Below are positions 1-8,356 of a stretch of 21,869 nt of DNA, one piece after another; the first letter of the stretch is position 1; every line of letters starts with the position of its first letter. A model generated the notes under the pieces. That model searched no databases, was not told the origin of the DNA, and was given only the letters and a program-made list of their open reading frames with translations. The position numbers and the translations under genes are program-made. The stretch spans positions 1-21,869 of IMG/VR virus record IMGVR_UViG_3300042448_001677, one strand, 5' to 3'. Origin of the DNA: a virus.

Positions 1-1
1 G

Positions 2-1852
2 GTTGCAGACTCAATAACCGATGTTTTAACTTTTGTGGCTGGTACAAACGTATCTATTACAACAAATGCCACAACTGATTCTATTACTATTAATTCAGCT
101 GGTGACTACTCCTCTGTTGACTCTATCACATATCCAGACTACATTACTTTTGATACCACCCCAGAAACTGTTCCAACTGCAACAGGAAGCATCTTTTGGG
201 ACGAAGGGGACGGTCTCCCAGCAACAGTTTTAAATGCAAACGTAACAATTGGTTTAGGGCAAGAACAAGTTGCTTTAGTTAAAAACGATACAGGTGCATC
301 TATTGCTAAGGGCAAAGTTGTTTATATTAATGGTGCTCAGGGTCAAAGACCAACTATCACTTTGTCTGATGCAGATACAGAATCAACATCCTCTAAAACA
401 TTTGGTTTAACAGCAGAGGCTATTGCAGATGAAGCGGAGGGGTTTGTAACAACCTTTGGTATATTGCGTGGGGTTAATACTCTTGGGCTAACTGAGGGTG
501 CTGCACTATGGCTATCCACAACAGCAGGTGGTTATACCACAACAGTACCAGCAGAACCTGCACACTCTGTGTTTATTGGTTATGTAGTTAAAGCTCATGC
601 AACAGCTGGCGAAATTTTTGTAAACATTCAAAACGGATACGAGCTTGATGAGTTGCATGGAGTTTCAATAAATGGTGTGTCAGAAGATCAAACTCTAAGA
701 TATGACGATGCTTCTGGGCTTTGGAAAAACACCCACCCAAATATAATTACTGCAAAAAATGCTACTGAATCAACAATAGCAGCTTTTACTCCAGTATATA
801 TTAATACTCAGGAGTTTGATCAGGATAATGTAACTTTCGTACCTGCTGATGCTGCAACATCTATGTATCTTGCAAAACTACCAGCAGATGCAATAACGGT
901 TGAATCTGTATTAAGTAATAATTCTACAAAGCTTGTTACAATGGGTGTGGTTTCTGGACTTAACTTAACTGGGTACTCTCTTGGTCAACTTTTATATATA
1001 GGTGTTGGTGGTGGTCTAACTTCAACAAGACCAACGGGAACAAATGCTATTCAGCCATTTGCAAGGGTGTTATCTACAGATAACGGAACTATATATGTTT
1101 ATGGAAATACTTTTGTTTCTTCAATAGACACTTTACCAAACCTAGCATCAGATAAGATATGGCTTGGAACATCTGGAAGACCAGTAGAAACAACTCTAAA
1201 TACCTCAGTTGTTCCAGAGGGAACCAACCTATACTTTACTGATGAAAAGGCACAAGACGCAGCAGCCTCAATGATAACTGGTGGAGCACATAATGGTGTA
1301 TCTGTAGAGTATGTAGACTCATCTGGAATATTTAACTTTACGAATACTGGCGTTACCGCACTTTATGGAACAACAAATGAAATTTCTGTATCTGGATCAA
1401 CTGGTGGAGTCACTATTGGTATTCCAGATTCCCCAGTTTTTGTTACTCCAAATATTGGAGCAGCAACAGCAACATCTCTTGTTGTTAATGGTGCAACGGT
1501 AAAAACCACAACCACAACACTTACATCAGCCTCTCCAACAACCATTGCTACCTTTTCACCAGGTGATGGGGCACTAGCAATAGAATGTCTGGTCCTAGTT
1601 TCAAGTCTTAATATTGGTGCATACACAACCTCTAAGATTTTACTTGCAGGAGACGTATCTGCATCTGATACTGTTGATATTACTGAGTATGCAATTATAG
1701 AAAAAGATTCTGGATCTGGTTTTATTGACCTAACACTCAGTGCTGATACTGGAGGAGGCAATATATTGCTAAAAGCTACAGTAACTAATTATAACGGAGT
1801 GACTGTAAAAGTTGTTTCAACTTCAATACAGGCTCCATTAGGGGCTTCATAA
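2..1852 (+). CDS. Large virion structural / tail-fibre protein, 5' end missing
   Basis: The reading frame is open from the first full codon (nt 2), so the true start lies upstream; the GTG at 35 is inside a conserved beta-rich stretch (VAGTNVSITTNATTD) and is not a credible start. The protein is Thr/Ser/Gly/Asn-rich, with no signal peptide or membrane segment. It contains two diverged copies of one about 120-residue domain (nt 269-634 and 746-1108). These are followed by the motif VPEGTNLYFTDEKAQDA (about nt 1210-1260), which is common in structural proteins of cyanophages and other marine or freshwater phages. A C-terminal beta module (about nt 1490-1840) recurs in the protein at 9720. The first domain (VKNDTG...KGKVVYING, then GxxRGVNT) matches virion proteins I recall from metagenomic Caudoviricetes. 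It probably forms part of the distal tail or baseplate fibre. The exact position in the virion cannot be told. Confidence 0.8.
   Translation, partial: VADSITDVLTFVAGTNVSITTNATTDSITINSAGDYSSVDSITYPDYITFDTTPETVPTATGSIFWDEGDGLPATVLNANVTIGLGQEQVALVKNDTGASIAKGKVVYINGAQGQRPTITLSDADTESTSSKTFGLTAEAIADEAEGFVTTFGILRGVNTLGLTEGAALWLSTTAGGYTTTVPAEPAHSVFIGYVVKAHATAGEIFVNIQNGYELDELHGVSINGVSEDQTLRYDDASGLWKNTHPNIITAKNATESTIAAFTPVYINTQEFDQDNVTFVPADAATSMYLAKLPADAITVESVLSNNSTKLVTMGVVSGLNLTGYSLGQLLYIGVGGGLTSTRPTGTNAIQPFARVLSTDNGTIYVYGNTFVSSIDTLPNLASDKIWLGTSGRPVETTLNTSVVPEGTNLYFTDEKAQDAAASMITGGAHNGVSVEYVDSSGIFNFTNTGVTALYGTTNEISVSGSTGGVTIGIPDSPVFVTPNIGAATATSLVVNGATVKTTTTTLTSASPTTIATFSPGDGALAIECLVLVSSLNIGAYTTSKILLAGDVSASDTVDITEYAIIEKDSGSGFIDLTLSADTGGGNILLKATVTNYNGVTVKVVSTSIQAPLGAS
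269..1108 (+). repeat. Internal domain duplication in the first structural protein
   Basis: Two protein-level copies at nt 269-634 and 746-1108 align by eye. Both have a K-N-x(4-5)-I opening followed by VYIN, an F/M-G-(I/V)-x(2)-G-(V/L)-N-(T/L) strand, a (E/L)G-A/Q-LxL/I turn, a Gly-Gly-x-T-x-T-x-P turn, and a closing G-(E/T)-I-(F/Y)-V-(N/Y). The DNA is no longer visibly repeated, so this is an old duplication. Confidence 0.6.
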
Positions 1853-1854
1853 TG

Positions 1855-1863
1855 TGCTATAAT
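1855..1863 (+). promoter_or_regulatory. Possible extended -10 promoter element
   Basis: TGCTATAAT is a perfect TGnTATAAT extended -10 motif just downstream of the stop of the first gene. No convincing -35 is seen 16-18 nt upstream. A start near 1870 would leave a leader of about 19 nt carrying the GAAGGGA ribosome site before the TTG at 1889. This may be fortuitous in AT-rich DNA. Confidence 0.35.
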
Positions 1864-1888
1864 TTTTCTGAAGGGACAGTGAACTTCA

Positions 1889-3616
1889 TTGGCTAGTAAA
1901 AATTTTATTGTTAAAAACGATATTGAGTTAAAGGGAAACCTCATATTTGAGGGTGCCACTAAAGATGCCAATGAAACAACCCTTACAATAACTAATCCTA
2001 CAGCAGATAGAACTATAACCTTTCCTGACAATTCTGGAACAATATCTTTAACTTCCCATAATCACACATTAGATAGCCTTTCAAATGTTGTGGTAACTGG
2101 AACGCCCACCGATGGACAGGCAATCGTTTGGGATACTGACACTTCAAAGTGGATAAATCAAACAGTTGATTCTTTTCCATCACAATCTGGAAACACTGGC
2201 AAGTTCTTACAAACAAACGGAACAAGTGTTTCCTGGGCTTTTGTAGATTTATCTGCTTATTTAACCGCAGAGTCTGACACCCTTGAAACGGTAACTGATC
2301 GTGGTGCAACATCAACAAACGCCATTACAATATCTAATACAACACAGGCAACCAGTTCAACTACAGGCTCATTAATTATATCTGGTGGTGTGGGAATTGC
2401 CAAAGATGTTTGGATTGATGGAAACCTTTATGTTGCTGGTACAACTACTACTGAAAATACCCAGACAGTAGCAACTCATGACAACTTAATCTATTTAAAT
2501 GCTGCTCAGGATAGTGTAATTACAAATGCTGTTGGAAGTGGAACTTATGTAACATATACCGCAGAAAATGATTATACTCCAGGAATGGATATTAGAGTTA
2601 CTGGAATGAACCCAGCAGGATATAACATATCTTCTGCAGATGGTCTTACTGTTTTTTCTGCTACAGCTACACAGTTTGTTGTTGCTAAAACTACCACTGG
2701 AACATTTGTTTCTGGTGGAACTGCTCATGCAAAGACAGAAGCAAATCCAGACTTAGGTTTTGCAGGTGGATATTATAATGCAGGATATGCTCACGCAGGT
2801 CTGTTTAGAGATGCATCTGACGGAGTGTTTAAGTTCTTTGAGGGATACACACCAGAGCCAGATGAGGCAGTAAATATTGACACCACCCACGCATCTTTTA
2901 CCCTAGCAGACCTTACTGCAAATGGTGCCGTGTTTACTGGGACAGTAGTTGTTGGTGGAATACAGAACAATGGTCAAGACATTACTTTAAACTCGTCACA
3001 GACTGGCACTCCATCCTTAAATGCATCTATGGTTGTAGAGCGTGGAAGTAGCAACAATGTAGCAATCCGCTGGAATGAAACTTTAAATATGTGGGAGTTT
3101 ACAAACGATGGTATTGAATATCAGGGGTTTGGATCTGGCGGTGGAGTAGAGATTTCCAATGATCCACCAACTGAAGCACTTACTGCTGGGCTAACCTGGT
3201 TTCAAATAGAAACTGGAAGACTTTATGTATATGACGGTACTTTCTGGGTTGAAGCATCTAACAACCTTAATGATGAAGCGGTAATGGATATTGTTTCAAC
3301 AATGGTTGCAAACGGAACCCATAACAATATTGAAATTACTTACAGTGACGTAAGCAATTCCCTAAGCTTTAATGTTCTTAGCGAACCAATCACAGATTTC
3401 CTGACATTAAATGAAAATATCACTGGCACTCCTACAGGCAATGCTGGTATAATAGTAAATCGTGGAGATTTAACTGATGTTTCAATTAGGTTTAATGAGA
3501 CAGAAGATCAGTGGGAATACACGAATGACGGTTCAGAGTACCAGTCAATTGGTTCAGGCGGAGGAGCAGTATCTACAATGACTGCCCTTTCAAATAGTTT
3601 TTGGTTAGGAGCATAA
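1889..3616 (+). CDS. Tail-fibre-like virion protein with duplicated receptor/shaft module
   Basis: 575 aa, TTG start chosen because it follows GAAGGGA (1870-1876) and begins the conserved N-terminus MASKNFIVKNDIELKGNLIF. An attachment-type region follows (TADRTITFPDNSGT, residues about 38-52), then GSLIISGGVGIAKDVWIDGNL (about 160-180), typical of cyanophage-like tail fibres. Two copies of a beta module with the pattern TGTP...N-A-G/S...V-x-RG...I-R-(W/F)-N-E-T...W-E-(F/Y)-T-N-D-G sit at residues 360-419 and 502-559. Between them lie a Y-x-YDG-x-FWV hairpin (about 446-454) and a segment (about 460-496) that resembles a piece of the preceding protein. The family is usually a trimeric fibre with beta-helical or beta-prism repeats. 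No chaperone domain or catalytic residues are seen. Position on the tail is inferred. Confidence 0.75.
   Translation: MASKNFIVKNDIELKGNLIFEGATKDANETTLTITNPTADRTITFPDNSGTISLTSHNHTLDSLSNVVVTGTPTDGQAIVWDTDTSKWINQTVDSFPSQSGNTGKFLQTNGTSVSWAFVDLSAYLTAESDTLETVTDRGATSTNAITISNTTQATSSTTGSLIISGGVGIAKDVWIDGNLYVAGTTTTENTQTVATHDNLIYLNAAQDSVITNAVGSGTYVTYTAENDYTPGMDIRVTGMNPAGYNISSADGLTVFSATATQFVVAKTTTGTFVSGGTAHAKTEANPDLGFAGGYYNAGYAHAGLFRDASDGVFKFFEGYTPEPDEAVNIDTTHASFTLADLTANGAVFTGTVVVGGIQNNGQDITLNSSQTGTPSLNASMVVERGSSNNVAIRWNETLNMWEFTNDGIEYQGFGSGGGVEISNDPPTEALTAGLTWFQIETGRLYVYDGTFWVEASNNLNDEAVMDIVSTMVANGTHNNIEITYSDVSNSLSFNVLSEPITDFLTLNENITGTPTGNAGIIVNRGDLTDVSIRFNETEDQWEYTNDGSEYQSIGSGGGAVSTMTALSNSFWLGA
2966..3565 (+). 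repeat. Duplicated beta module inside the second structural gene
   Basis: Protein-level copies at nt 2966-3145 and 3392-3565 are strongly alike: both carry GTP, VERG or VNRG, IRWNET or IRFNET, WEFTNDG or WEYTNDG and end in GSGGG. A weaker trace (DNLIYLNAAQ, about nt 2483-2512) may be a decayed third copy. Confidence 0.7.
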
Positions 3617-3617
3617 T

Positions 3618-4604
3618 ATGGGTTTAATGAGATTAGGACTTTCAAATCCTTCAGCAAATACAGACGTTGCTATTTATACAGCAACAGGTCCATTTCTAGC
3701 ATCCATCATTGCTACAAATAAGTCTGCTTCAGTTACTTCAAATGTTAGAATGTGGATTGTACCAAGCGGTGCAACACTAACATCACAATATGCCTATCTT
3801 GCATATGATCAAGATATTGTGCCACAAAACAGTTTAGAAACACACCGCTTTGCATTAAATCAAAATGACGTGGTATATGTAAGAGCAGATACAAATGATA
3901 TGTCATTTATGATTAATGGATTAAAGCAGGTAGATATTGCATTAGCAGCAGGTGTTACATCATATTCAAATACCCCACCATTAGATGTTATGGATGGAAT
4001 GATTTGGGTAGATAAAGATGGAAATGGAACTGCATTAAACACTCTTGCAGGTCAGATAATTCAGTCAAATTCTACTACACAAGTTCCACTTACTGTAAGA
4101 GGGATTACATCACAGACAGCAGATATATTTGACGTGCAAAATAGTGCAAGTGCAGATTTATTTTCTGTTAATAAAGATGGATACGTTAAAACTCCACTGC
4201 AACCAGCATTTAGATATCATGGATTTACTTTAAATGGCAGTGGTATGCAAGGTGGATCTGCACCATTAAATGTAAGTTCCTCGCTTTCTGTTTTTCCAGT
4301 AGGAAATGCAAGCTATACTAGGTTTACAGCACCAATTGCAGGGACATATCTTTTAGGATTTTCTCATCTAATAACTGAAAATACAGGAAGATGTGAAATA
4401 AATCTTCGAAAAAATGGATCTCAAACAATTGATGGATATGGCTCTTATTCTGGAAATGACTGGACTGGAGGATACTCTACAGCACAAAATACTTTTTTGC
4501 TTTCTTTGAGTGCAAATGATTATGTAGATGTGGTTCTTGTTTTAGGAACTCTTTTTGGGTCTCCAAGAGCAGATCAACAATTTTGGGGATATTTACTAGG
4601 ATAA
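3618..4604 (+). CDS. Tail-fibre protein with C-terminal C1q/TNF-like domain
   Basis: 328 aa. The start ATG follows TTAGGAG (3605-3611) at good spacing and gives the same N-terminus (RLGLSNPSANTD) as the paralogue at 5524 (RLAISNPGATTD). Residues 1-108 form that shared adaptor domain (ASIIATNK, then MWIVP, then LETHRF). Residues about 126-133 hold a short GMIWVDKDG hairpin. Residues 155-198 form a linker also found at 4889 and 9091. Residues about 198-328 look like a C1q/TNF jelly-roll: RFTAPIAGTYLLGFS, then INLRKNG, then FLLSLSANDYVDVVL, ending in WGYLLG. C1q-like heads in phage fibres are trimeric and bind receptors. The combination suggests a short trimeric adhesin. It is co-translated with its neighbours. 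Confidence 0.75.
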   Translation: MGLMRLGLSNPSANTDVAIYTATGPFLASIIATNKSASVTSNVRMWIVPSGATLTSQYAYLAYDQDIVPQNSLETHRFALNQNDVVYVRADTNDMSFMINGLKQVDIALAAGVTSYSNTPPLDVMDGMIWVDKDGNGTALNTLAGQIIQSNSTTQVPLTVRGITSQTADIFDVQNSASADLFSVNKDGYVKTPLQPAFRYHGFTLNGSGMQGGSAPLNVSSSLSVFPVGNASYTRFTAPIAGTYLLGFSHLITENTGRCEINLRKNGSQTIDGYGSYSGNDWTGGYSTAQNTFLLSLSANDYVDVVLVLGTLFGSPRADQQFWGYLLG

Positions 4605-4617
4605 AAAGGAGAATAAA

Positions 4618-4881
4618 ATGGAATATACGGTAACACTAACAGAAGCACAAGACAAGGCATTAGCCTATGTTGCATTTGATCCACAAGAATGGATTCAAAA
4701 TGCCGCTTCAGAACGTGCACGAATTGCGATGGAAGAAATTTTTCAGGCAGAGGTAGCAAGAATGCTTGCTGACCCGTCTGTAACTGAAATTCCTGCAGAT
4801 CGTGAAGCAGTAGTTCTTGCAGCAGATGTACTTTCTGCAGCAGAGCGTCAAGCTTCAATTTCAGCACCAGAGGCGGTATAA
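4618..4881 (+). CDS. Small acidic tail-fibre-associated protein
   Basis: 87 aa, preceded by a strong ribosome site (AAAGGAGA, 4605-4612). The sequence is predicted mostly helical and is acidic and Ala-rich (TLTEAQDKALAYVAFDPQEWIQNAASERARIAMEEIFQAEVARMLAD). It is quite unlike its beta-rich neighbours. Small proteins with a start like this (Y-x-V-x-L-T-x-A-x-x-K-A-L-x-Y-V-A...PQEW) occur next to tail-fibre genes in many aquatic phages. A role in fibre folding or assembly is a reasonable guess from context only. No catalytic motif is seen. Confidence 0.65.
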   Translation: MEYTVTLTEAQDKALAYVAFDPQEWIQNAASERARIAMEEIFQAEVARMLADPSVTEIPADREAVVLAADVLSAAERQASISAPEAV

Positions 4882-4882
4882 T
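4877..4882 (+). promoter_or_regulatory. TATAAT placed 6 nt before the ATG at 4889
   Basis: A consensus -10 hexamer overlaps the stop codon of the preceding gene, and a standard start site 7 nt past its end would fall on the A of the ATG. The best -35 at 17-nt spacing is TTCAAT (4854-4859), a poor match. The gene at 4889 has no ribosome site at usable distance. Confidence 0.3.
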
Positions 4883-4888
4883 TAAAGA

Positions 4889-5524
4889 ATGGTAGCATCA
4901 CAAGCAAGACCAGCATATATTTATGATACTACTCTAGGCGATTGGGTTCCAATGTCTGGGGTAGTTGATACTGGTCAAGCATACACTTTTACAGCTAATC
5001 AAACATTTAATGGTTTAGTTAATGCTAATAATGGTATTAATGCTGCTACCACTTTAAGTTTACAAACAGGTGGAACAACTAGACTAAGTATTGATTCTGG
5101 TGGCAGGGTAAATAAGCCATTTCAACCATCATTTTATGTACTACATACAGGTGGTGGCTTAAATGATATAAATGCAGCCCTAATACTTAATAGTCCACAG
5201 GTTAATGTTGGAAATCATTATTCTGCATCTACTGGAAGATTTACTGCACCTATTGCTGGAGCATATATGTTTTACTTTGGCACAATTAAATCGGATAATG
5301 GAAAAACTCCAGATACAGGTACATCTAGGTTTAGAATTAGAAAAAACGGAACAGCTTTTTCAACAGAATTAAGATTAAGTGAAAATGGCGGATATGGAGA
5401 AAGCTCTTCTCTGGTTGCTTCTACATTCTTGTCTGCAAATGACTATGTAGATGTTTTTATAACTGATGCTGGTGGTTGGTATGGTGGAACCTATGCTCAC
5501 TTTGGGGGGTATCTAATAGGATAA
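4889..5524 (+). CDS. Short tail-fibre protein with C1q/TNF-like head
   Basis: 211 aa. The N-terminus carries an aromatic hairpin (AYIYDTTLGDWVPMSG, residues about 9-24), then a linker (TRLSIDSGGRVNKPFQPSF, about 64-82) matching those at 3618 and 9091. The head (residues about 80-211) is C1q-like: GRFTAPIAGAYMFYFG, then RFRIRKNG, then TFLSANDYVDVFI, ending in FGGYLIG. No Shine-Dalgarno sequence precedes the ATG; translation is by coupling or from a leaderless message (see 4877). The end of the gene and the start of the next share a 26-nt segment with the 9091/9720 junction. It is probably a trimeric receptor-binding protein. Confidence 0.72.
   Translation: MVASQARPAYIYDTTLGDWVPMSGVVDTGQAYTFTANQTFNGLVNANNGINAATTLSLQTGGTTRLSIDSGGRVNKPFQPSFYVLHTGGGLNDINAALILNSPQVNVGNHYSASTGRFTAPIAGAYMFYFGTIKSDNGKTPDTGTSRFRIRKNGTAFSTELRLSENGGYGESSSLVASTFLSANDYVDVFITDAGGWYGGTYAHFGGYLIG
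5225..5247 (+). repeat. 23-nt exact direct repeat, copy 1 (with 9421-9443)
   Basis: A 23-nt stretch beginning GCATCTACTGGAAGATT is identical at 9421-9443. In both it encodes the A-S-T-G-R-F-T-A strand of the C1q-like heads, in genes about 4.2 kb apart. Confidence 0.85.
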
Positions 5525-5528
5525 TGGC
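5503..5528 (+). repeat. 26-nt gene-junction repeat, copy 1 (with 9699-9724)
   Basis: TGGGGGGTAT[C/T]TAATAGG followed by ATAATGGC spans the last codons of a C1q-like gene, its stop, and the overlapping ATG of the next gene. The copy at 9699-9724 differs at one base and occupies the same kind of junction. It includes the AGGA ribosome site used by the downstream gene. Confidence 0.85.
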
Positions 5529-6777
5529 AATTTCAAGATTAGCAATTTCAAATCCAGGTGCAACAACAGATACCCTTCTTCATACCGCCACTCGTAGTTC
5601 ACTCGCATCTATCATTGCAACTAATAAAGCAAATACTGTGGCGGAAGTTAGAGTTTGGATAGTTCCACAAGGTCAAGATGCTACCCCTGCAAATTGGTCA
5701 TACATTGCATATGATGCAGATATTACTGCAACTAACTCTCTTGAAACATTCCGCTTTCCAGTAATGTCTGGAGATAAGATTTATGTAAGATCAACAACAG
5801 CAGATGTATCATTTCAAATTATGGGTATCTATGAAACAGGTGCAGATACATATGTTTATGCACAAGCAACTGAACCTACCGCTCCACAAGTTGGAGATAT
5901 CTGGGTAGATACAGCAAGTGATGTTCCAAGCATTGATAATACAACTGTATATCGTTGGTCAAAAACTGCGGTAGGTGGAGAAACTTCTCTATCTGGAGCT
6001 GGAAATGATTTATCTATTCTTAAATATATTGCAGGGTATGAGCAGGTGTATTTAAACGGGGTACTCCTAGCAAAAAATCTAGACTACTTTGCGACCAATG
6101 GAACATCTATTACATCTTTAACCGCACTTTCTGCAGGGGATATTGTAGAAGTAATTTCCCCATACGCTATTGAATTAACAGATGTATATACTAAGTCTGC
6201 TTCTGATGCCAAATACGATACTAAAGTATCTAATGGATTAAATTTAGTTATTCCTACTGGAGTTGTAGTTGGCTCTGGAACTGGAACTATTTCTGCAAAT
6301 GGTCAAATATCATTTAGCGGTTCCAGTACAGTTGATGTAATTAATTGTTTTTCATCCACATATGATACCTACAAAATTTTAATATCTGCACATGCTGCTA
6401 CTGGAGGACCTGCACTAGCAATGAACTTTAGGGACGCTACCACTCTTGTAAGCACTGGATACTATGGTGGCGTTTGGAGTACAAGGTTTGATGGCGTAAC
6501 TGCTGCAACTGCTATAAATAATGCAAGCTCTATAACAGTTGCTACAACTATGGGAAGCATACCTGGAAATAGGTGTGTTGTTAGTTTAGATTTATATAGA
6601 ACAGCTATTGATGGTGTTGTTACTGGTACTGGATTTGGCGGTTCTAATTCCGCAGCACTTACTGTTTCTGCTAACAGAACTGGTATGACAAACTTTACTG
6701 GACTTACAATTAGCCCCTCTTCTTCTACTATGACGGGTACAATAAGAATTTATGGATATAATAATGGTGGTGCATAA
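5524..6777 (+). CDS. Multidomain tail-fibre protein
   Basis: 417 aa from the ATG at 5524, which overlaps the previous stop by 1 nt (TAATG). An in-frame extension to 5476 would run into the previous gene and is rejected because MAISRLAISNPGATTD aligns with the start of the 3618 paralogue. Residues 1-108 form the shared adaptor domain. A GDIWVDTAS/VYRWSKT hairpin follows (about 122-150). Next comes a segment of about 60 residues with YEQVYLNGVLLAKNLDYFA, a common phage tail-fibre insert. A TDVYTKSASDAKY segment likely forms a trimeric coiled linker. The C-terminal beta domain (about residues 255-417: ISFSGSSTVDVINCFSSTYD, later TGTIRIYGYNNGG) resembles a recurrent phage tail-tip domain. Function: virion adhesin, by family and context. 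Confidence 0.75.
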   Translation: MAISRLAISNPGATTDTLLHTATRSSLASIIATNKANTVAEVRVWIVPQGQDATPANWSYIAYDADITATNSLETFRFPVMSGDKIYVRSTTADVSFQIMGIYETGADTYVYAQATEPTAPQVGDIWVDTASDVPSIDNTTVYRWSKTAVGGETSLSGAGNDLSILKYIAGYEQVYLNGVLLAKNLDYFATNGTSITSLTALSAGDIVEVISPYAIELTDVYTKSASDAKYDTKVSNGLNLVIPTGVVVGSGTGTISANGQISFSGSSTVDVINCFSSTYDTYKILISAHAATGGPALAMNFRDATTLVSTGYYGGVWSTRFDGVTAATAINNASSITVATTMGSIPGNRCVVSLDLYRTAIDGVVTGTGFGGSNSAALTVSANRTGMTNFTGLTISPSSSTMTGTIRIYGYNNGGA

Positions 6778-7305
6778 ATGAGTAGAGCTAGAGATAATGC
6801 AAGTGGAGCAATGCCTGGTAATACAATTCAAGTTGTACAAAAAGTTTTTAAGGATGTTTGGTCTTCAGCAACAGGGGCAACTACTTTTTCTCAAATTACA
6901 GGATTTGAACAGGCTATAACTCCAAAATATGCTAGTAGTAAAATTTTAGTGTCATATCATATGCATCTTTCTACTGGATATTGGGAAATCCAAGGAAGAA
7001 TGACAAGAAATGGTTCAGTTTTAACAGATTCTCTTGGTCTTACTCGTGGATCACGAATACCTGTATCTTTTGCAGTTAATAATTATGAAGGTGGAACATC
7101 TGGAAACTCGTGGAATGATACTTTCTTTCAATTTTTAGACTCTCCAAATACAACTTCAACCTTAACTTATGGTATGCAGCTTAATGCATACTCAACTTAT
7201 ACCGTAGGTATAAATAGAAATGTTTATGCAGACACCGATGCTGCTGACTACTATGGACAGCCGATATCAACAATTACTATAATGGAGATTGCACACAATG
7301 GGTAA
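6778..7305 (+). CDS. Short tail protein with beta-sandwich tip domain
   Basis: 175 aa. The ATG directly follows the previous stop codon. The body is a single beta-rich domain (IQVVQKVFKD...ITGFEQAITPKYASSKILVSYHMHLS...FFQFLDSPNTTSTLTYGMQL...INRNVY...ISTITIMEIA). It is the same family as the gene at 8534 and as many phage tail-tip proteins. The short N-terminus (MSRARDNASGAMPGN) is the only linker. No signal peptide or metal-binding His cluster is present. It is probably a small trimeric adhesin or fibre tip, co-expressed in the fibre array. Confidence 0.68.
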   Translation: MSRARDNASGAMPGNTIQVVQKVFKDVWSSATGATTFSQITGFEQAITPKYASSKILVSYHMHLSTGYWEIQGRMTRNGSVLTDSLGLTRGSRIPVSFAVNNYEGGTSGNSWNDTFFQFLDSPNTTSTLTYGMQLNAYSTYTVGINRNVYADTDAADYYGQPISTITIMEIAHNG

Positions 7306-8356
7306 GAGAACATATACATATGATGGAACGGATTGGGTAGGATTAACTTCAACTACCGCCGATTTATCTAATTATGCCAACATGACTACTACCCCAATTA
7401 GTGGTTTTAGAAATGTAATTATTAATGGTGACTTTAGAATTAATCAACGTGGTCTAGGATCTGCTGGAACAGTTTATACTTCAGGGTATGGATTTGATAG
7501 ATGGTATGTAGAAGCAAATAATGGAACATTGACTCACTCTGCACAAACATTTACTCCTGGAAATGCTATAGCTGGATATGAGCCAATAAGTTTTGCAAGA
7601 TTAACTACTAGTGGTCAAACTTTGTCTGGTGCTTATGCAGCATTAATTCAAAAAATTGAAGATGTTAGATCACTTGCAGGGCAAACAATTACTATATCTT
7701 TTTGGGCTAAGGCTGCATCTGGTACTCCAAAAATTGCAATTGAAATGGATCAAAACTTTGGATCAGGTGGCTCAACCCGTGTAACAACATTGGCAGGTCA
7801 AGTAACTCTGTCTACTTTATGGAATAGATATTCGGTAACAGTTCAGGTTCCTTCTATTTCTGGAAAAACAATTGGATCAAGCTCGTTTATTGCCTTAGAT
7901 TTATTTACATCTGCAGGTGCTGATTTTAATGCTCGTAGCGGATCACTTGGTATTCAAAATAATACCTTTGATTTTTGGGGTGTTCAAGTTGAGGCAGGAA
8001 CTACTCCCACACCGCTTGAGCAACGTCCAATAGGACTTGAAACAACTCTTTGCCATAGATACTTTCAAAGATTTATTGACCCTGCTGGATTTGGAGTTAA
8101 CGCTGGAGGAAATGCAACAAGAGTATTAATGCCCTTATACACAAGAATGAGGGCAATCCCAACTACCGTTATCTCTGGAACTTTTAATTTTTGGAATGGA
8201 GGAGGCACTGGAACTTCAACTGCTCTACAAGCTGCATATAATTCTATATCGCATGGTCAACTAGATTTTCTTGGTGGAGCAGGAACTACAGGTCAGCCAA
8301 ATGCACTATATACAAATGGTGGATCTAATTATGCAGATTTTAGTGCGGAGTTATAA
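7298..8356 (+). CDS. Receptor-binding tail protein with carbohydrate-binding-like domain
   Basis: 352 aa. The ATG at 7298 is preferred to the TTG at 7289 because GGAG (7284-7287) is correctly spaced for it. The gene overlaps the previous one by 8 nt. The N-terminus has a hairpin YTYDGTDWVG (residues 6-15), then a conserved entry motif RNVIINGDFRINQRG. A beta-sandwich follows: YGFDRWYV, QKIEDVRSLAGQTITISFWAKA, WNRYSVTVQVP, FDFWGVQVEAG. It closes with the boundary LEQRPIGLETTLCHRYFQRF and a further C-terminal beta segment. This layout is common in putative receptor-binding proteins of aquatic phages and resembles carbohydrate-binding modules. Glycan binding is inferred. Confidence 0.75.
   Translation: MGKRTYTYDGTDWVGLTSTTADLSNYANMTTTPISGFRNVIINGDFRINQRGLGSAGTVYTSGYGFDRWYVEANNGTLTHSAQTFTPGNAIAGYEPISFARLTTSGQTLSGAYAALIQKIEDVRSLAGQTITISFWAKAASGTPKIAIEMDQNFGSGGSTRVTTLAGQVTLSTLWNRYSVTVQVPSISGKTIGSSSFIALDLFTSAGADFNARSGSLGIQNNTFDFWGVQVEAGTTPTPLEQRPIGLETTLCHRYFQRFIDPAGFGVNAGGNATRVLMPLYTRMRAIPTTVISGTFNFWNGGGTGTSTALQAAYNSISHGQLDFLGGAGTTGQPNALYTNGGSNYADFSAEL

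Noticed and set aside
1363-1761. Long minus-strand open frame opposite the first gene
   Set aside because: Antisense shadow of a clearly coding + strand region; its sequence is biased Val/Ser/Pro with no motif and no ribosome site. The same applies to minus-strand frames at 1789-2031, 2013-2318, 2495-2728, 3860-4042, 4574-4867, 6592-6840, 9572-9895, 11914-12177, 13066-13257, 13343-13690, 15073-15285, 17537-17845 and 19270-19539.
5476-5523. N-terminal extension of the 5524 gene
   Set aside because: It would overlap the C-terminus of the C1q-like gene; the ATG at 5524 gives the adaptor shared with 3618 and has the junction ribosome site. The extension 9639-9719 of the 9720 gene is rejected likewise.
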